Assembly (NCBI GenBank): GCA_012517315.1
Contig: JAAYVE010000009.1
Location: forward strand, 62,001-126,000
Origin: Deltaproteobacteria bacterium
Lineage (GTDB): Bacteria > Desulfobacterota > Syntrophobacteria > Syntrophobacterales > Syntrophobacteraceae
Direction: 5' to 3'
Length of the DNA: 64,000 nt
Part shown: in pieces, positions 8,636 to 16,559 of the stretch
Position numbering within the stretch: the first letter of the stretch is position 1
Layout of the letters: every line of letters starts with the position of its first letter
Made by a program: the position numbers and the translations under genes
The notes under the pieces: model-generated
What the model was told of the DNA's origin: nothing
Databases searched by the model: none
The model's input: the letters and a program-made list of their open reading frames with translations, nothing else

Positions 8636-9643
8636 ATGATCGTTGACATCGTGTACGGGTTTCTGGGTTCCGGCAAAACCACGTTCATCACCAAGGTGCT
8701 GGCGGAATGGGGCGGACAGGAAAAGGTGGTGGTGTTGGTCAATGAGTTCGGCGAGGTGGGTATCGATGGCGAGTTGCTCAAAGGTCAGGGGGGAAACGTC
8801 GTCGAAATGCCGAGCGGCTGCATCTGTTGCACTCTCCAGGCGGATTTCAAAATGCAGATGCTCGACATCGTCAGTACGATCAAGCCTGAACGGTTGATCA
8901 TCGAGCCCACCGGCGTGGCGACCATCGCACAGATCCAGTCCATCGTGGCAGCCCAAATGTTCGAGAACGTGATCAAGGCCATCAACCAGGTGCTTATTGT
9001 TGATGCCACGGGTTTCATGGGTCTTTATAAGGCAAATCCCCATTTTGTCGAGTCTCAGGTGAGGAATGCCCGCATCGTCCTTCTCAACAAGTGTGACCGT
9101 GTGGAGAAGAGAAGGGCGATGCTCACCCGCGACGCTTTGTCGGCGATCAACCCCAACGCAACCGTGTTGATGACGGAATTCGGAGCTGTCGACTGGCAGC
9201 AGTACAAAATGGCACTTTCAAAGCCGTTGGTTGAAGACCAGACGGACTGGAGGAAGGTTCCGGCTGCGCCTCATGGACTGTTGGAAACTGTAGAACCTGC
9301 ACTGAAGGCTGGGGGAGAACTTCATCTCCATGAGGAGGAGGACGCCCTGGGCTATGAATCTTACGGGCTGGTGTTCGATGATGTGACGTTTGATTCCTCG
9401 AGACTCGAAGACCTCTTTCGGTTGCTCAACCAGTCCTCTATGGGAGAGGTGGTGAGAGCGAAGGGGATATTCAGACTGAAGGCGAAAACCGTTTTGATGG
9501 AACTGGCCTCAGGTGAGTTTTCCTCCCAGCCCGTGAGGGCAATGGATCAAAGCAAGGTCGCTGTCATCGGAAGGAAGCTGGACAGGAAGAGGATTGGATC
9601 GGCGTTTGAGCGATGCGTTTCGAGCGAAAGTGATGATTCCTAG
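8636..9643 (+). CDS. COG0523/CobW-family GTPase, putative metallochaperone
   Basis: This 335-residue G3E GTPase has Walker A GFLGSGKTT (residues 8-16), the CxCC metal motif (Cys62, Cys64, Cys65 in SGCICC), an NKCD guanine-binding motif and a C-terminal CobW_C-like region. Family members deliver metals, mostly zinc or cobalt, or act in nitrile hydratase and B12 processes. It sits 15 bases after mtaC. Because MtaA and MtaB are both zinc enzymes and MtaC carries cobalt, a maturation role for one of them is the natural guess, but this is inference. The ATG at 8636 has an AGGGTGG box upstream; a GTG at 8627 is the alternative. Confidence 0.85.
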   Translation: MIVDIVYGFLGSGKTTFITKVLAEWGGQEKVVVLVNEFGEVGIDGELLKGQGGNVVEMPSGCICCTLQADFKMQMLDIVSTIKPERLIIEPTGVATIAQIQSIVAAQMFENVIKAINQVLIVDATGFMGLYKANPHFVESQVRNARIVLLNKCDRVEKRRAMLTRDALSAINPNATVLMTEFGAVDWQQYKMALSKPLVEDQTDWRKVPAAPHGLLETVEPALKAGGELHLHEEEDALGYESYGLVFDDVTFDSSRLEDLFRLLNQSSMGEVVRAKGIFRLKAKTVLMELASGEFSSQPVRAMDQSKVAVIGRKLDRKRIGSAFERCVSSESDDS

Positions 9644-9867
9644 CAGCGACGCCGCTTGATTGCTCCGTCTTTCCTTTTGGACCTACGAGAGATTTCATCA
9701 CGAGACTTTGCCGCCAGGGCGTTCCCAGAATTGGCTGGATTCAAGCCCCGGGTGATCGTTATGGAGATGAACCGGCCACCTGACGCTGCTCCCCCCTGAG
9801 GAGGTTTTCTGGAAGTCTCGTGGGGGAGTCTCGATGAGCAGCTAGAATCACCTTAAAGGAGTGAAAG

Positions 9868-10398
9868 ATGGGTCCTCCGATTGTCATTGCAATCAGTATC
9901 ATGTGGCTGCCCGTGGCATTGCTCTTCCTAGGGAAGGGGGAAGCCAAGGGAACAGGTTTCGCTACAGCCGCAACAGGCCTTCTCACGCTCATCGGTGCTA
10001 TTCTTCAGGCTGCGGTTTTCAAGGACGGAGTAGTGGCTGGCCTGCTCTTTGTTCATGGCTTGTTTTACTGTTGTGTTGCCTTTGCTTTGCTTACAGGTCT
10101 TGAAGACCTCCGCTCCGTGGGCAATGTGGCTCTCACCACCGCCCTCGTCTCTGCCATCTATATGGTCCTGTTTTACACAGGAGGGCCGGTACTGGAGGGA
10201 GGCAAGCAGTTGATCGCCAAGAGCAACTATCTGGCTTTCGCTTGTGCCGGATATGCCGCCCTCACTTTCATGGTGTGGGGGAACGCCTTCGGCAGATTTC
10301 CCGCCAAGGCTTTGGCATGGTCTCTCATTGTGTGGGTGGTCGTCGGATTGTGGATTCCCGGATTCTGGCTCATGGCCTCAGGAACCTTGCCGTTTTGA
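9868..10398 (+). CDS. AmiS/UreI-family channel-like membrane protein
   Basis: This 176-residue protein has six predicted membrane segments (about 3-20, 28-48, 53-75, 85-105, 121-138 and 147-170). Length, topology and the C-terminal WIPGFWL stretch resemble the AmiS/UreI family, whose members conduct small neutral amides such as urea and acetamide. UreI ends in a comparable WIPAWLL. It begins with a strong AAAGGAGTG site, 224 bases after the GTPase and just before a sigma-54 activator. Lying between mtaC and mtaB, it may let methanol or another small neutral substrate enter the cell; this is inference. No amidase or urease gene is nearby. Confidence 0.68.
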   Translation: MGPPIVIAISIMWLPVALLFLGKGEAKGTGFATAATGLLTLIGAILQAAVFKDGVVAGLLFVHGLFYCCVAFALLTGLEDLRSVGNVALTTALVSAIYMVLFYTGGPVLEGGKQLIAKSNYLAFACAGYAALTFMVWGNAFGRFPAKALAWSLIVWVVVGLWIPGFWLMASGTLPF

Positions 10399-10446
10399 TC
10401 GGCGACGGCCCGGTTGGTTGGGTTTCTTTGTTTCAGGGAACAACTA

Positions 10447-11868
10447 ATGGAACAAGGATCTTCCGCTGAAAAGTGGGGAAAACAGAAGCCCGAGGTGTTG
10501 ATCGTGGACGATCCCTATAGGAGCTTTCAGTCCCTTCCCCGCTTGATTTCCCGCGAAGCCTTCTCAGTGAACTGGGTTCCCGATGAGCACCAGGGGTTGG
10601 AATTGCTCAGAAGGAATCCTGAGAAGGACTGGATCGTCATCGTGGATTTGAAATCATCGGGTATGGGCGGAGCCGGCTTCCTCCACCAGGCAAGACAGAT
10701 TGTTTCGGGAGCTGCGATCCTTGTTACCTCGCCCCTCGGTCCGTTTTTATATAAGGACGGGTCCTTTTTCGAGTTCTCCGGGCCGTCCTTGCGGCAGGAG
10801 ATCAACAAGATATTGTACGGGATCGCTCAAAGACCCGGGACCCCCTCTGCCCTGGCCACTAAATCCCAAGCTCGGCCGGAGTTGAGAGACGGATTTGGAA
10901 CCATGGTCGGCAGAAGCGAAAAGATCAACGAGATTTACCGGCTCATCTTGAATCTCAGGAACTCGTCTGCCACCGTCATGATCCAGGGGGAGAGCGGTAC
11001 GGGCAAGGAATTGATTGCGCGGATGATCCATCAGAACAGCCGGCGTCGAGAGAAACCTTTCGTGGCCGTCAATTGCGGGGCCATTCCTGCCGCCTTGGTG
11101 GAAAGCGAGCTTTTCGGGCACGAACGGGGTGCCTTTACAGGTGCAGTATGTCAGAAGAAAGGCAGATTTGAAGTGGCCCATGGGGGAACCCTGTTTCTGG
11201 ATGAAATCGGGGAATTGGGGAAAGACCTCCAGGTGAAACTCCTTCGTGTTCTTCAGGAGAGGGAATTCCAGAGGGTGGGGGGAAACCGCACCCTGAAGGC
11301 GGATGTCCGGATCATTGCGGCGACCAGTCAGGATCTCAAGAGTTGCATGCAGGCCGGGGATTTCCGGGAAGACCTGTACTATCGTTTGAACGTGGTGCCC
11401 ATTGAGGCTCCTCCCCTTCGGGACAGAAGAGAGGACATCCCGCTGCTCCTGGACCACTTTTTCAAAAAGATTTCCCGGTCCATGGGCTGCCCGGAGCCTT
11501 CCATTTCCCCGGAAGCGCGCCGGGCGATGATCAGATACAGCTACCCGGGAAATGTGCGGGAGTTGGCCAACATCGTGGAACGGCTCCTCGTGACGTGCCC
11601 GGACGGGAAGATTCGCCTGGGTGATCTGCCTCGGGAGATGCAGGAGGATGATCGGAGGGAGGGGCAGTCGCCTGAAATGCTCAGGGAACTGCCGGATGCA
11701 GGGGTGCCCCTGCGCGAGGTGGAACGGGAACTCATCCTGAAGACCCTGGAGAGGGCCTCGGGCAATAAGAGGGCTGCGGCGGAGATGCTGGGCATCACCC
11801 GGCGTCTGCTCTACCTGCGGCTCATGGAATACGGCCTCGTACAGGGGAAAAATCGTCACCGGGCGTGA
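10447..11868 (+). CDS. Sigma-54-dependent activator of the methanol genes (putative)
   Basis: This 473-residue NtrC-type activator has a divergent receiver-like domain (residues 15-135), an AAA+ domain (GESGTGKE Walker A, ERGAFTGA loop, LFLDEIGEL) and a Fis-type helix-turn-helix ([13 protein letters not shown]). The receiver keeps Asp21-Asp22 and a possible acceptor Asp67 (IVDLKSSGM) but lacks the usual Lys-Pro near its end, so it may not be controlled by phosphorylation. It lies directly upstream of two inverted repeats and a sigma-54 promoter in front of mtaB, and is the best candidate for their activator. An ATG at 10447 was preferred to the in-frame start at 10414 on domain grounds. Confidence 0.9.
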   Translation: MEQGSSAEKWGKQKPEVLIVDDPYRSFQSLPRLISREAFSVNWVPDEHQGLELLRRNPEKDWIVIVDLKSSGMGGAGFLHQARQIVSGAAILVTSPLGPFLYKDGSFFEFSGPSLRQEINKILYGIAQRPGTPSALATKSQARPELRDGFGTMVGRSEKINEIYRLILNLRNSSATVMIQGESGTGKELIARMIHQNSRRREKPFVAVNCGAIPAALVESELFGHERGAFTGAVCQKKGRFEVAHGGTLFLDEIGELGKDLQVKLLRVLQEREFQRVGGNRTLKADVRIIAATSQDLKSCMQAGDFREDLYYRLNVVPIEAPPLRDRREDIPLLLDHFFKKISRSMGCPEPSISPEARRAMIRYSYPGNVRELANIVERLLVTCPDGKIRLGDLPREMQEDDRREGQSPEMLRELPDAGVPLREVERELILKTLERASGNKRAAAEMLGITRRLLYLRLMEYGLVQGKNRHRA

Positions 11869-11869
11869 C
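11855..11869. promoter_or_regulatory. Inverted repeat 1, candidate activator site for mtaB
   Basis: GTCAC-N5-GTGAC lies at the very end of the activator gene, about 123 bases upstream of the mtaB sigma-54 promoter. It shares half-sites and spacing with the repeat at 11886, so the two look like paired enhancer sites. Confidence 0.6.
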
Positions 11870-11885
11870 ACAAGGGGGGAGCATT

Positions 11886-11902
11886 TGTCACGCTGGGTGA
11901 CA
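11886..11902. promoter_or_regulatory. Inverted repeat 2, candidate activator site for mtaB
   Basis: TGTCAC-N5-GTGACA is a perfect inverted repeat 90 bases upstream of the sigma-54 promoter. Its centre is 32 bases from that of repeat 1, about three helical turns, so both would face the same side of the DNA. Confidence 0.65.
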
Positions 11903-11991
11903 GACGCTTCCCAAACCCGGGGGAAGCAACCATTCGAATAAGAAAATAGTATTGAAATCAATTAATTGCAGCCAACGCCCCTGCACTCCCA

Positions 11992-12007
11992 TGGCATGTC
12001 CCTTGCT
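11992..12007 (+). promoter_or_regulatory. Sigma-54 promoter of mtaB
   Basis: TGGCAT-N5-TTGCT matches the -24/-12 consensus at 5 of 6 and 5 of 5 positions with exact spacing. The start codon of mtaB is 72 bases downstream, and an activator gene with two candidate sites lies just upstream. Confidence 0.8.
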
Positions 12008-12078
12008 CAAGAAAAGACTGGATGCATGGGGTTGGACATGGAATGAGTGAACGCGTCAACTTTTGCGAGGAGGTTCTC

Positions 12079-13455
12079 ATGGCAAGACAGATCATTACCC
12101 AAATGGCTTACAAGAGCGGGGAAGAGATGATGTTCGGAACCGCGAAAAAGCCCGTGACCACCAAGCGAGGGATGGTTATCGGGGGCGGCTATGTGCATCC
12201 GGAGGTGGTTCCCCATCCGAGGCCGGGAAGCGAGAAGACCAAAAAGGCTCTTCTGCGCGAGTATGAGCGCGCCAACGGGGATGCCCTCGAAAGGATGGTG
12301 ATCGTCGGGCATCCGACTCTGCAGGTGGAGAACGAGCACATCTTTCAAATGACCCACAATCCCGAATGGGGCGGGGAGATCGCCGCGCAAACCGCCAAGC
12401 AGATGGACGACTACAAGGCAAAATACGGTCTGATCGCCGCATACCGGGCCACGGTCGCCGACCTGCGCAAGCCCGACATGCATGACATGCGGGAGAGCGA
12501 CTACACCAGAGAGGTGATCGCCTCCTTCGAGCAGTGCGCCAAGTATGCTGACATTGTCTCCATCGAGTCCATGGGCGGCAAGGAGATTTTCGACCATGCC
12601 ATCATCCGAAATGACATCGCGGGGATCCTTTTCGGTATCGGCGTGCTGGGTGCCATCGACATGGAGTGGATGTGGGATCAGATCGTGGCCATCGCCAAGA
12701 AGAACAATTGCATTCCCGGCGGCGACACCAACTGCTCCGAGGCGAACACCGCCATGTTCATGGCAGGGGGGTTGATCTCCAAGGACGTGCCTCATGTCTT
12801 TGCGGCCCTGGCCCGGGCGATTGCGGCGTCCCGTACGCTGGTGGCTTATGAATGCGGTGCCACTGGGCCCACCAAGGATTGCGCTTACGAGGATCCCATC
12901 ATCAAAGCGATGGCGGGAGTGCCCATCTCCACCGAAGGGAAGACCAGCGCATGTGCCCACTCGGACCTGTGCGGCAATCTCATCATGGCGGTCTGCGACA
13001 TGTGGAGCAACGAGGCGGTGGAATACCACGACATGTTCGGGGCCACCACCACATCTGTTTTTGCTGAAATTCTGGGGTATGACTGCGCCATGCTCAACAC
13101 GGCGATCGAGCTCGGCTACCAGCAGCAAATGAAGGAAATCCTCGTCAACTCCGACATGTATCGCGACTCCCACAGCCTCATTCTGGCTCCCAACAATGCG
13201 TGGGAGATCGGAAACGCCATCGTGAGCAACCGCAGCAAGGGCAACTACGCCAGCGCGAGGGCAGGGGCCATGAAGGCGGGTGAGATCATCATGAACGATC
13301 CCAAGATGAAACTCACCGGAATCGAGAAGGAAGCCCTGACCAAGGCCATGAAGGACCTGGAGGCTCTGCCGGACAAGGAAGGGGACTTCATCGACATGTG
13401 CTTGAAGAAGTACAAGAACGTCAAGGGTTTCAGCCCGAAATCCTACGGGCTGTAG
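12079..13455 (+). CDS. mtaB: Methanol:corrinoid methyltransferase MtaB
   Basis: This 458-residue TIM-barrel enzyme activates methanol on zinc and transfers its methyl group to the Co(I) corrinoid of MtaC. Residues equivalent to the known zinc ligands of Methanosarcina MtaB are all present: Glu163 (SIESMGGKE), Cys219 (GGDTNC) and Cys268 (GPTKDC). Collinear similarity to archaeal MtaB runs from end to end (for example MERMVQVG versus LERMVIVG, NEAVEYH-type segment, C-terminal FSPKSYGL). Start chosen at GCGAGGAGG-ATG. It has its own sigma-54 promoter and a strong terminator, so it is a single-gene unit separate from mtaAC, which would allow different expression levels. Methanol as substrate is well supported; other methoxyl donors cannot be fully excluded. 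Confidence 0.95.
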   Translation: MARQIITQMAYKSGEEMMFGTAKKPVTTKRGMVIGGGYVHPEVVPHPRPGSEKTKKALLREYERANGDALERMVIVGHPTLQVENEHIFQMTHNPEWGGEIAAQTAKQMDDYKAKYGLIAAYRATVADLRKPDMHDMRESDYTREVIASFEQCAKYADIVSIESMGGKEIFDHAIIRNDIAGILFGIGVLGAIDMEWMWDQIVAIAKKNNCIPGGDTNCSEANTAMFMAGGLISKDVPHVFAALARAIAASRTLVAYECGATGPTKDCAYEDPIIKAMAGVPISTEGKTSACAHSDLCGNLIMAVCDMWSNEAVEYHDMFGATTTSVFAEILGYDCAMLNTAIELGYQQQMKEILVNSDMYRDSHSLILAPNNAWEIGNAIVSNRSKGNYASARAGAMKAGEIIMNDPKMKLTGIEKEALTKAMKDLEALPDKEGDFIDMCLKKYKNVKGFSPKSYGL

Positions 13456-13510
13456 AGGGGGCATTCGAGCGAGAGGCACGGCCGTTTGTGAATCATGAAG
13501 CATGAAAGGA

Positions 13511-13551
13511 GGGCAGGGCCCGGGGAGCGCGCCCCGGGCCTTTGCCCTTTT
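13511..13551 (+). terminator. Rho-independent terminator after mtaB
   Basis: GGCCCGGGG (13517-13525) pairs with CCCCGGGCC (13532-13540) across a six-base loop. Flanking GGGCA/TGCCC can extend the stem, and CTTTT follows. It isolates mtaB from the genes downstream. Confidence 0.85.
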
Positions 13552-13652
13552 ATCTTGTCCGGGCGCGGGAGTTGAAGCCCGTCCTGGGCCTGATGCGTAC
13601 ATGCGGTGCGAGTCCTCTCAAGAACATGAATTGAGGTCAAGGCCCTTCGACA

Positions 13653-13880
13653 ATGATTGCCTGCACCCGATGCGGTCATTGGCACACAGATGCCGAGTCG
13701 ATTCTTGAAAAGTCCCTTTCCTGCACAGAGGTGAAACACTTCTGGTCCAAGGTCAAGCGTGAACACATGGATCGCACCGGTCACCTGGCTCAGATTGCCA
13801 CGAATGAGGATGGTGACGTCATCTGTTTCAAGTGCAAGGAAAAACTCTTTTCCATTCCCCCAGGAGAGGATTCCAAGTGA
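13653..13880 (+). CDS. Small zinc-ribbon-like protein, function unknown
   Basis: This 75-residue protein has one CTRC pair at residues 4-7 and one CFKC pair near residues 58-61, a likely split zinc ribbon, with a charged helical middle (FWSKVKREHMDR). I do not recognise a family. It lies between the mtaB terminator and the RamA-like activase gene. Ribosome site is weak. Cysteine spacing and lack of any competing frame suggest it is real. A metal-binding accessory role to the methyltransferases is possible but unsupported. Confidence 0.5.
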   Translation: MIACTRCGHWHTDAESILEKSLSCTEVKHFWSKVKREHMDRTGHLAQIATNEDGDVICFKCKEKLFSIPPGEDSK

Positions 13881-14135
13881 TCTTTTTGTGTGCCGGGCCT
13901 TCAAGGTATACTGACAGGTGGAGAAGCGAGAAGGACGCGGGGTTGCCAGCTTTGCAAGTGGGGTGCGGTTTTTCGTTGGACGATCGGCTACGGATACCCT
14001 GGAAGTACCGGGGCCGGCCGCTTGGTCGTTGATTCCCGCGAGGATGGCTTTCGGCCTTTGGGAGGGGTTGTTTGAGCGGCTTTTGCTTCGGGACAAATGG
14101 GAAGGAACCCTCGATGAAAGTGGAGGAGCGAGAGG

Positions 14136-15848
14136 ATGACGCGGTTGGGCATCGCCCTTGATTTGGGCACGAGCGGTTTCCGGGGTCAGGCGATTTCTTT
14201 GGGTGAAGACAGCCGCATTCTCTCGACGGCGGTGACGACGCGTCATCCGTTTCCAGGGGCCAATGTCATCGATCATCTCCACTTCGCTTTGGAAGTGGGG
14301 GTTCCTCGAGCCCACGAGGTGATCATCCGCGCGGTCAACGTGGTATTGGAGCACTTGAGGGTGGACTTCTCCAGGGTCGAACGGCTGGCTGTTTGCGGCA
14401 ACCCCATCCAACTCTCCCTCTTCCAAGGCATCGAGATCCGCGATCTAGCCTACGCGGGCAAACGCAAGTTGGAAGCACTGGGGGTGATCCCCCCAAAGCG
14501 CAACGCTCAGCGCCTTCAAGCGGCTGAAATCATGGGACTGAACCTCCCCAGCCAGGCCAAGGTTCTCATCCCACCCGCTGTGCGCCACGAGATAGGGGCA
14601 GATGCCCTGGCCATGATGATCCAGACGGACATGCTGCAGAAGGACGAAATCGCCATTGTCACCGACTACGGAACCAACGCGGAGATGGCCCTCATTGCAG
14701 GGGGAATCGTCTATACCGGTTCCACCGCTGCGGGCCCGGCCCTTGAAGGCCAGCAGATTGAAGACGGGATATTGGCTCTCCCCGGGGCGATTTCAGATGT
14801 CTTGTTTGAACCCGAACCGGCCGGTTTCATGGCGTCCAGGTGCTTCGGCGCGGGCAATGAGGCCGCCATGAGAGGAACGCTCAGAACGTTTGTCCTCGAT
14901 AAAGAAATGATAGCCCGTTCGGGCGATGCGGTGGATCCCTCCTCCGGGCGGGTGATTGAGAATGGGGAACTGGAAGCGGTGGGGATCACCGGTACGGGAG
15001 TGGTGGCCCTTCTCAGCCAGGGATTGAAATCCCGTCTCATCCAGATTCCCCGGATCAATACCCAGGATGGGGAAATCCATCTACCCAACGATCTCAAGTT
15101 CACCGAGGAAGACCTCAAAGAGGCGGGCAAGGCCATCGGAGCCATCCGAGCGGGCCACATCACCCTGTGCCACGAATCCGGTATTCGGCTGGAACAGATC
15201 GAAACGGCTTACATGTCAGGGGCTTCGGGCACGTACGTGGACGCACTCAAGGCCCAGGAAATCGGCATGATTCCGGCCCGGGTCAAGCGCATATACCAGG
15301 TCGGCAACACATCGCTGGCCATGGCCGCGGACATGGTGAGAGACGAGGCGAATCTATGGAAGATGCAGCAGATTGCGGATAGTCTTCGGCAAAATCACGT
15401 CATGTTCGCTGAATCCAAGACCTTCGAAAAAGTGTACATATTGGAGCTTTCGTATTGGACGGAGGGAATGCCCTGGAGTCAGTACCAGAAGTTTCTGTCC
15501 AAATATGGTCTTCCCCTTCTCGCGGAGGTTGTGGATTCCCCCCAGGTCATCAAGACGGTTCAGAGGGATATCCCCGACCTGGGCGAAATGGGCCTGGAGA
15601 TCATCCAGGACATCGGGGAACGCAAGACTATGGTTTTCGAAGGGTGCACCGGCGATGCGGAGTGCGTCCTGGAATGTCCTGAGAAGGCTCTGAAGATGAA
15701 AAGGCGCGGTGAGCGGTATGCCATCACCATCAACCTCGCCCTCTGTAACGGAGTGGCCTGCAGGCGTTGTGAACGGGTGTGCAAGGAGAAGGCGTTTGAT
15801 CTCATCGCGCTGCTCTGCTCCAAGGATGACCCGGCATCAGGTGAATGA
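14136..15848 (+). CDS. RamA-like corrinoid reductive activase
   Basis: This 570-residue protein belongs to the ASKHA/DUF4445 group that reduces inactive Co(II) corrinoid proteins to Co(I) with ATP. The N-terminus carries the phosphate-binding ALDLGTSGFRG pattern, the middle holds the long DUF4445 domain (TDYGTNAEM, AGPALEGQQI, GSGVxxLL-like elements), and the C-terminus holds two ferredoxin-type cluster motifs (Cys504, 510, 514 followed by Pro; Cys537, 542, 545, 549). The C-terminal clusters are the RamA arrangement of methanogens, unlike the N-terminal [2Fe-2S] of RACo. The first cluster shows only three close cysteines plus distal ones. Start follows GGAGGAGCGAGAGG. It probably serves MtaC. 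Confidence 0.88.
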   Translation: MTRLGIALDLGTSGFRGQAISLGEDSRILSTAVTTRHPFPGANVIDHLHFALEVGVPRAHEVIIRAVNVVLEHLRVDFSRVERLAVCGNPIQLSLFQGIEIRDLAYAGKRKLEALGVIPPKRNAQRLQAAEIMGLNLPSQAKVLIPPAVRHEIGADALAMMIQTDMLQKDEIAIVTDYGTNAEMALIAGGIVYTGSTAAGPALEGQQIEDGILALPGAISDVLFEPEPAGFMASRCFGAGNEAAMRGTLRTFVLDKEMIARSGDAVDPSSGRVIENGELEAVGITGTGVVALLSQGLKSRLIQIPRINTQDGEIHLPNDLKFTEEDLKEAGKAIGAIRAGHITLCHESGIRLEQIETAYMSGASGTYVDALKAQEIGMIPARVKRIYQVGNTSLAMAADMVRDEANLWKMQQIADSLRQNHVMFAESKTFEKVYILELSYWTEGMPWSQYQKFLSKYGLPLLAEVVDSPQVIKTVQRDIPDLGEMGLEIIQDIGERKTMVFEGCTGDAECVLECPEKALKMKRRGERYAITINLALCNGVACRRCERVCKEKAFDLIALLCSKDDPASGE

Positions 15849-15864
15849 AGGTTGGAGAATGCGG

Positions 15865-16470
15865 ATGGACCGTGAAACCGGTGATGCAGTCGTATTGGAG
15901 ACACTGAGCCGGATCAAGGGAATTGTGAAAGCCGTCCCGATTTTGGACGAGGACCGGCAGACGCTGCTGGAAATCGAGAGGGAGGCCGAGGAGAAGTCCC
16001 TCATGGGACTGGGCAAAGTGGTCAATGTGGGCGTTCGCCGCCTGACCCTGTGCGATTGGCTGTACGTGGCTCTCACCGACATGGATTTCGATTGGGGACG
16101 CAAACCCAACCTGCTCATGAAAAAAGGCGATCAGATTGTGGGAGAGGAAGTCAGTGATCCCGAGAAGATCAAGAAGCTGTCGGGGGACAGGAACGTGTGG
16201 TTCATGCACAGAAACTTCGTCGTTTACAAGGACCGGGTGGCTTTTCCCCAGGACGTGATGCAGAAGATCTGCCACTTCGAGATTCCCTGTCACCTCGCGG
16301 AGTGGTGTGATATAGAAGAGGAACACTTCCGATGCCACGAGATCCTCTATGCTTGGCCATCCACTCCCTGTGACGTCTTTCTCAAGAAGAAGTACTTCGG
16401 TGGAAGTGACGAGCGGGGTTCGGGCACCGTACTCCTCGGTGTGAACCTCGACAGGGGTGAGAAGGGATGA
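15865..16470 (+). CDS. Protein of unknown function linked to the corrinoid activase
   Basis: This 201-residue, probably cytoplasmic protein begins 16 bases after the activase gene, with GGAG eight bases ahead of the ATG at 15865 (another ATG at 15859 is possible). There are no membrane segments or signal peptide. The N-terminal third is helical and acidic; the C-terminal third has four cysteines and several histidines (ICHFEIPCHLAEWC, HFRCHEILY) that could bind metal. I do not recognise its family. Its place between a corrinoid activase and a sensor kinase, likely in one transcript, suggests a role in methyltransferase function or its sensing. Confidence 0.7.
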   Translation: MDRETGDAVVLETLSRIKGIVKAVPILDEDRQTLLEIEREAEEKSLMGLGKVVNVGVRRLTLCDWLYVALTDMDFDWGRKPNLLMKKGDQIVGEEVSDPEKIKKLSGDRNVWFMHRNFVVYKDRVAFPQDVMQKICHFEIPCHLAEWCDIEEEHFRCHEILYAWPSTPCDVFLKKKYFGGSDERGSGTVLLGVNLDRGEKG

Positions 16471-16559
16471 GAAGGCAGATTGTGCGGCTTTGCGGTTTCA
16501 GTACAATGGGGCCCGGATGTGCGTTGAAGCCTGTCCGACACCCATGAGGGTTGACAAGA

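Noticed and set aside
12007-13602. Long minus-strand frame of 531 codons opposite mtaB
   Set aside because: It is the antisense shadow of a well-conserved gene in a high-G+C genome, with His/Gly/Val-rich composition and no family match.
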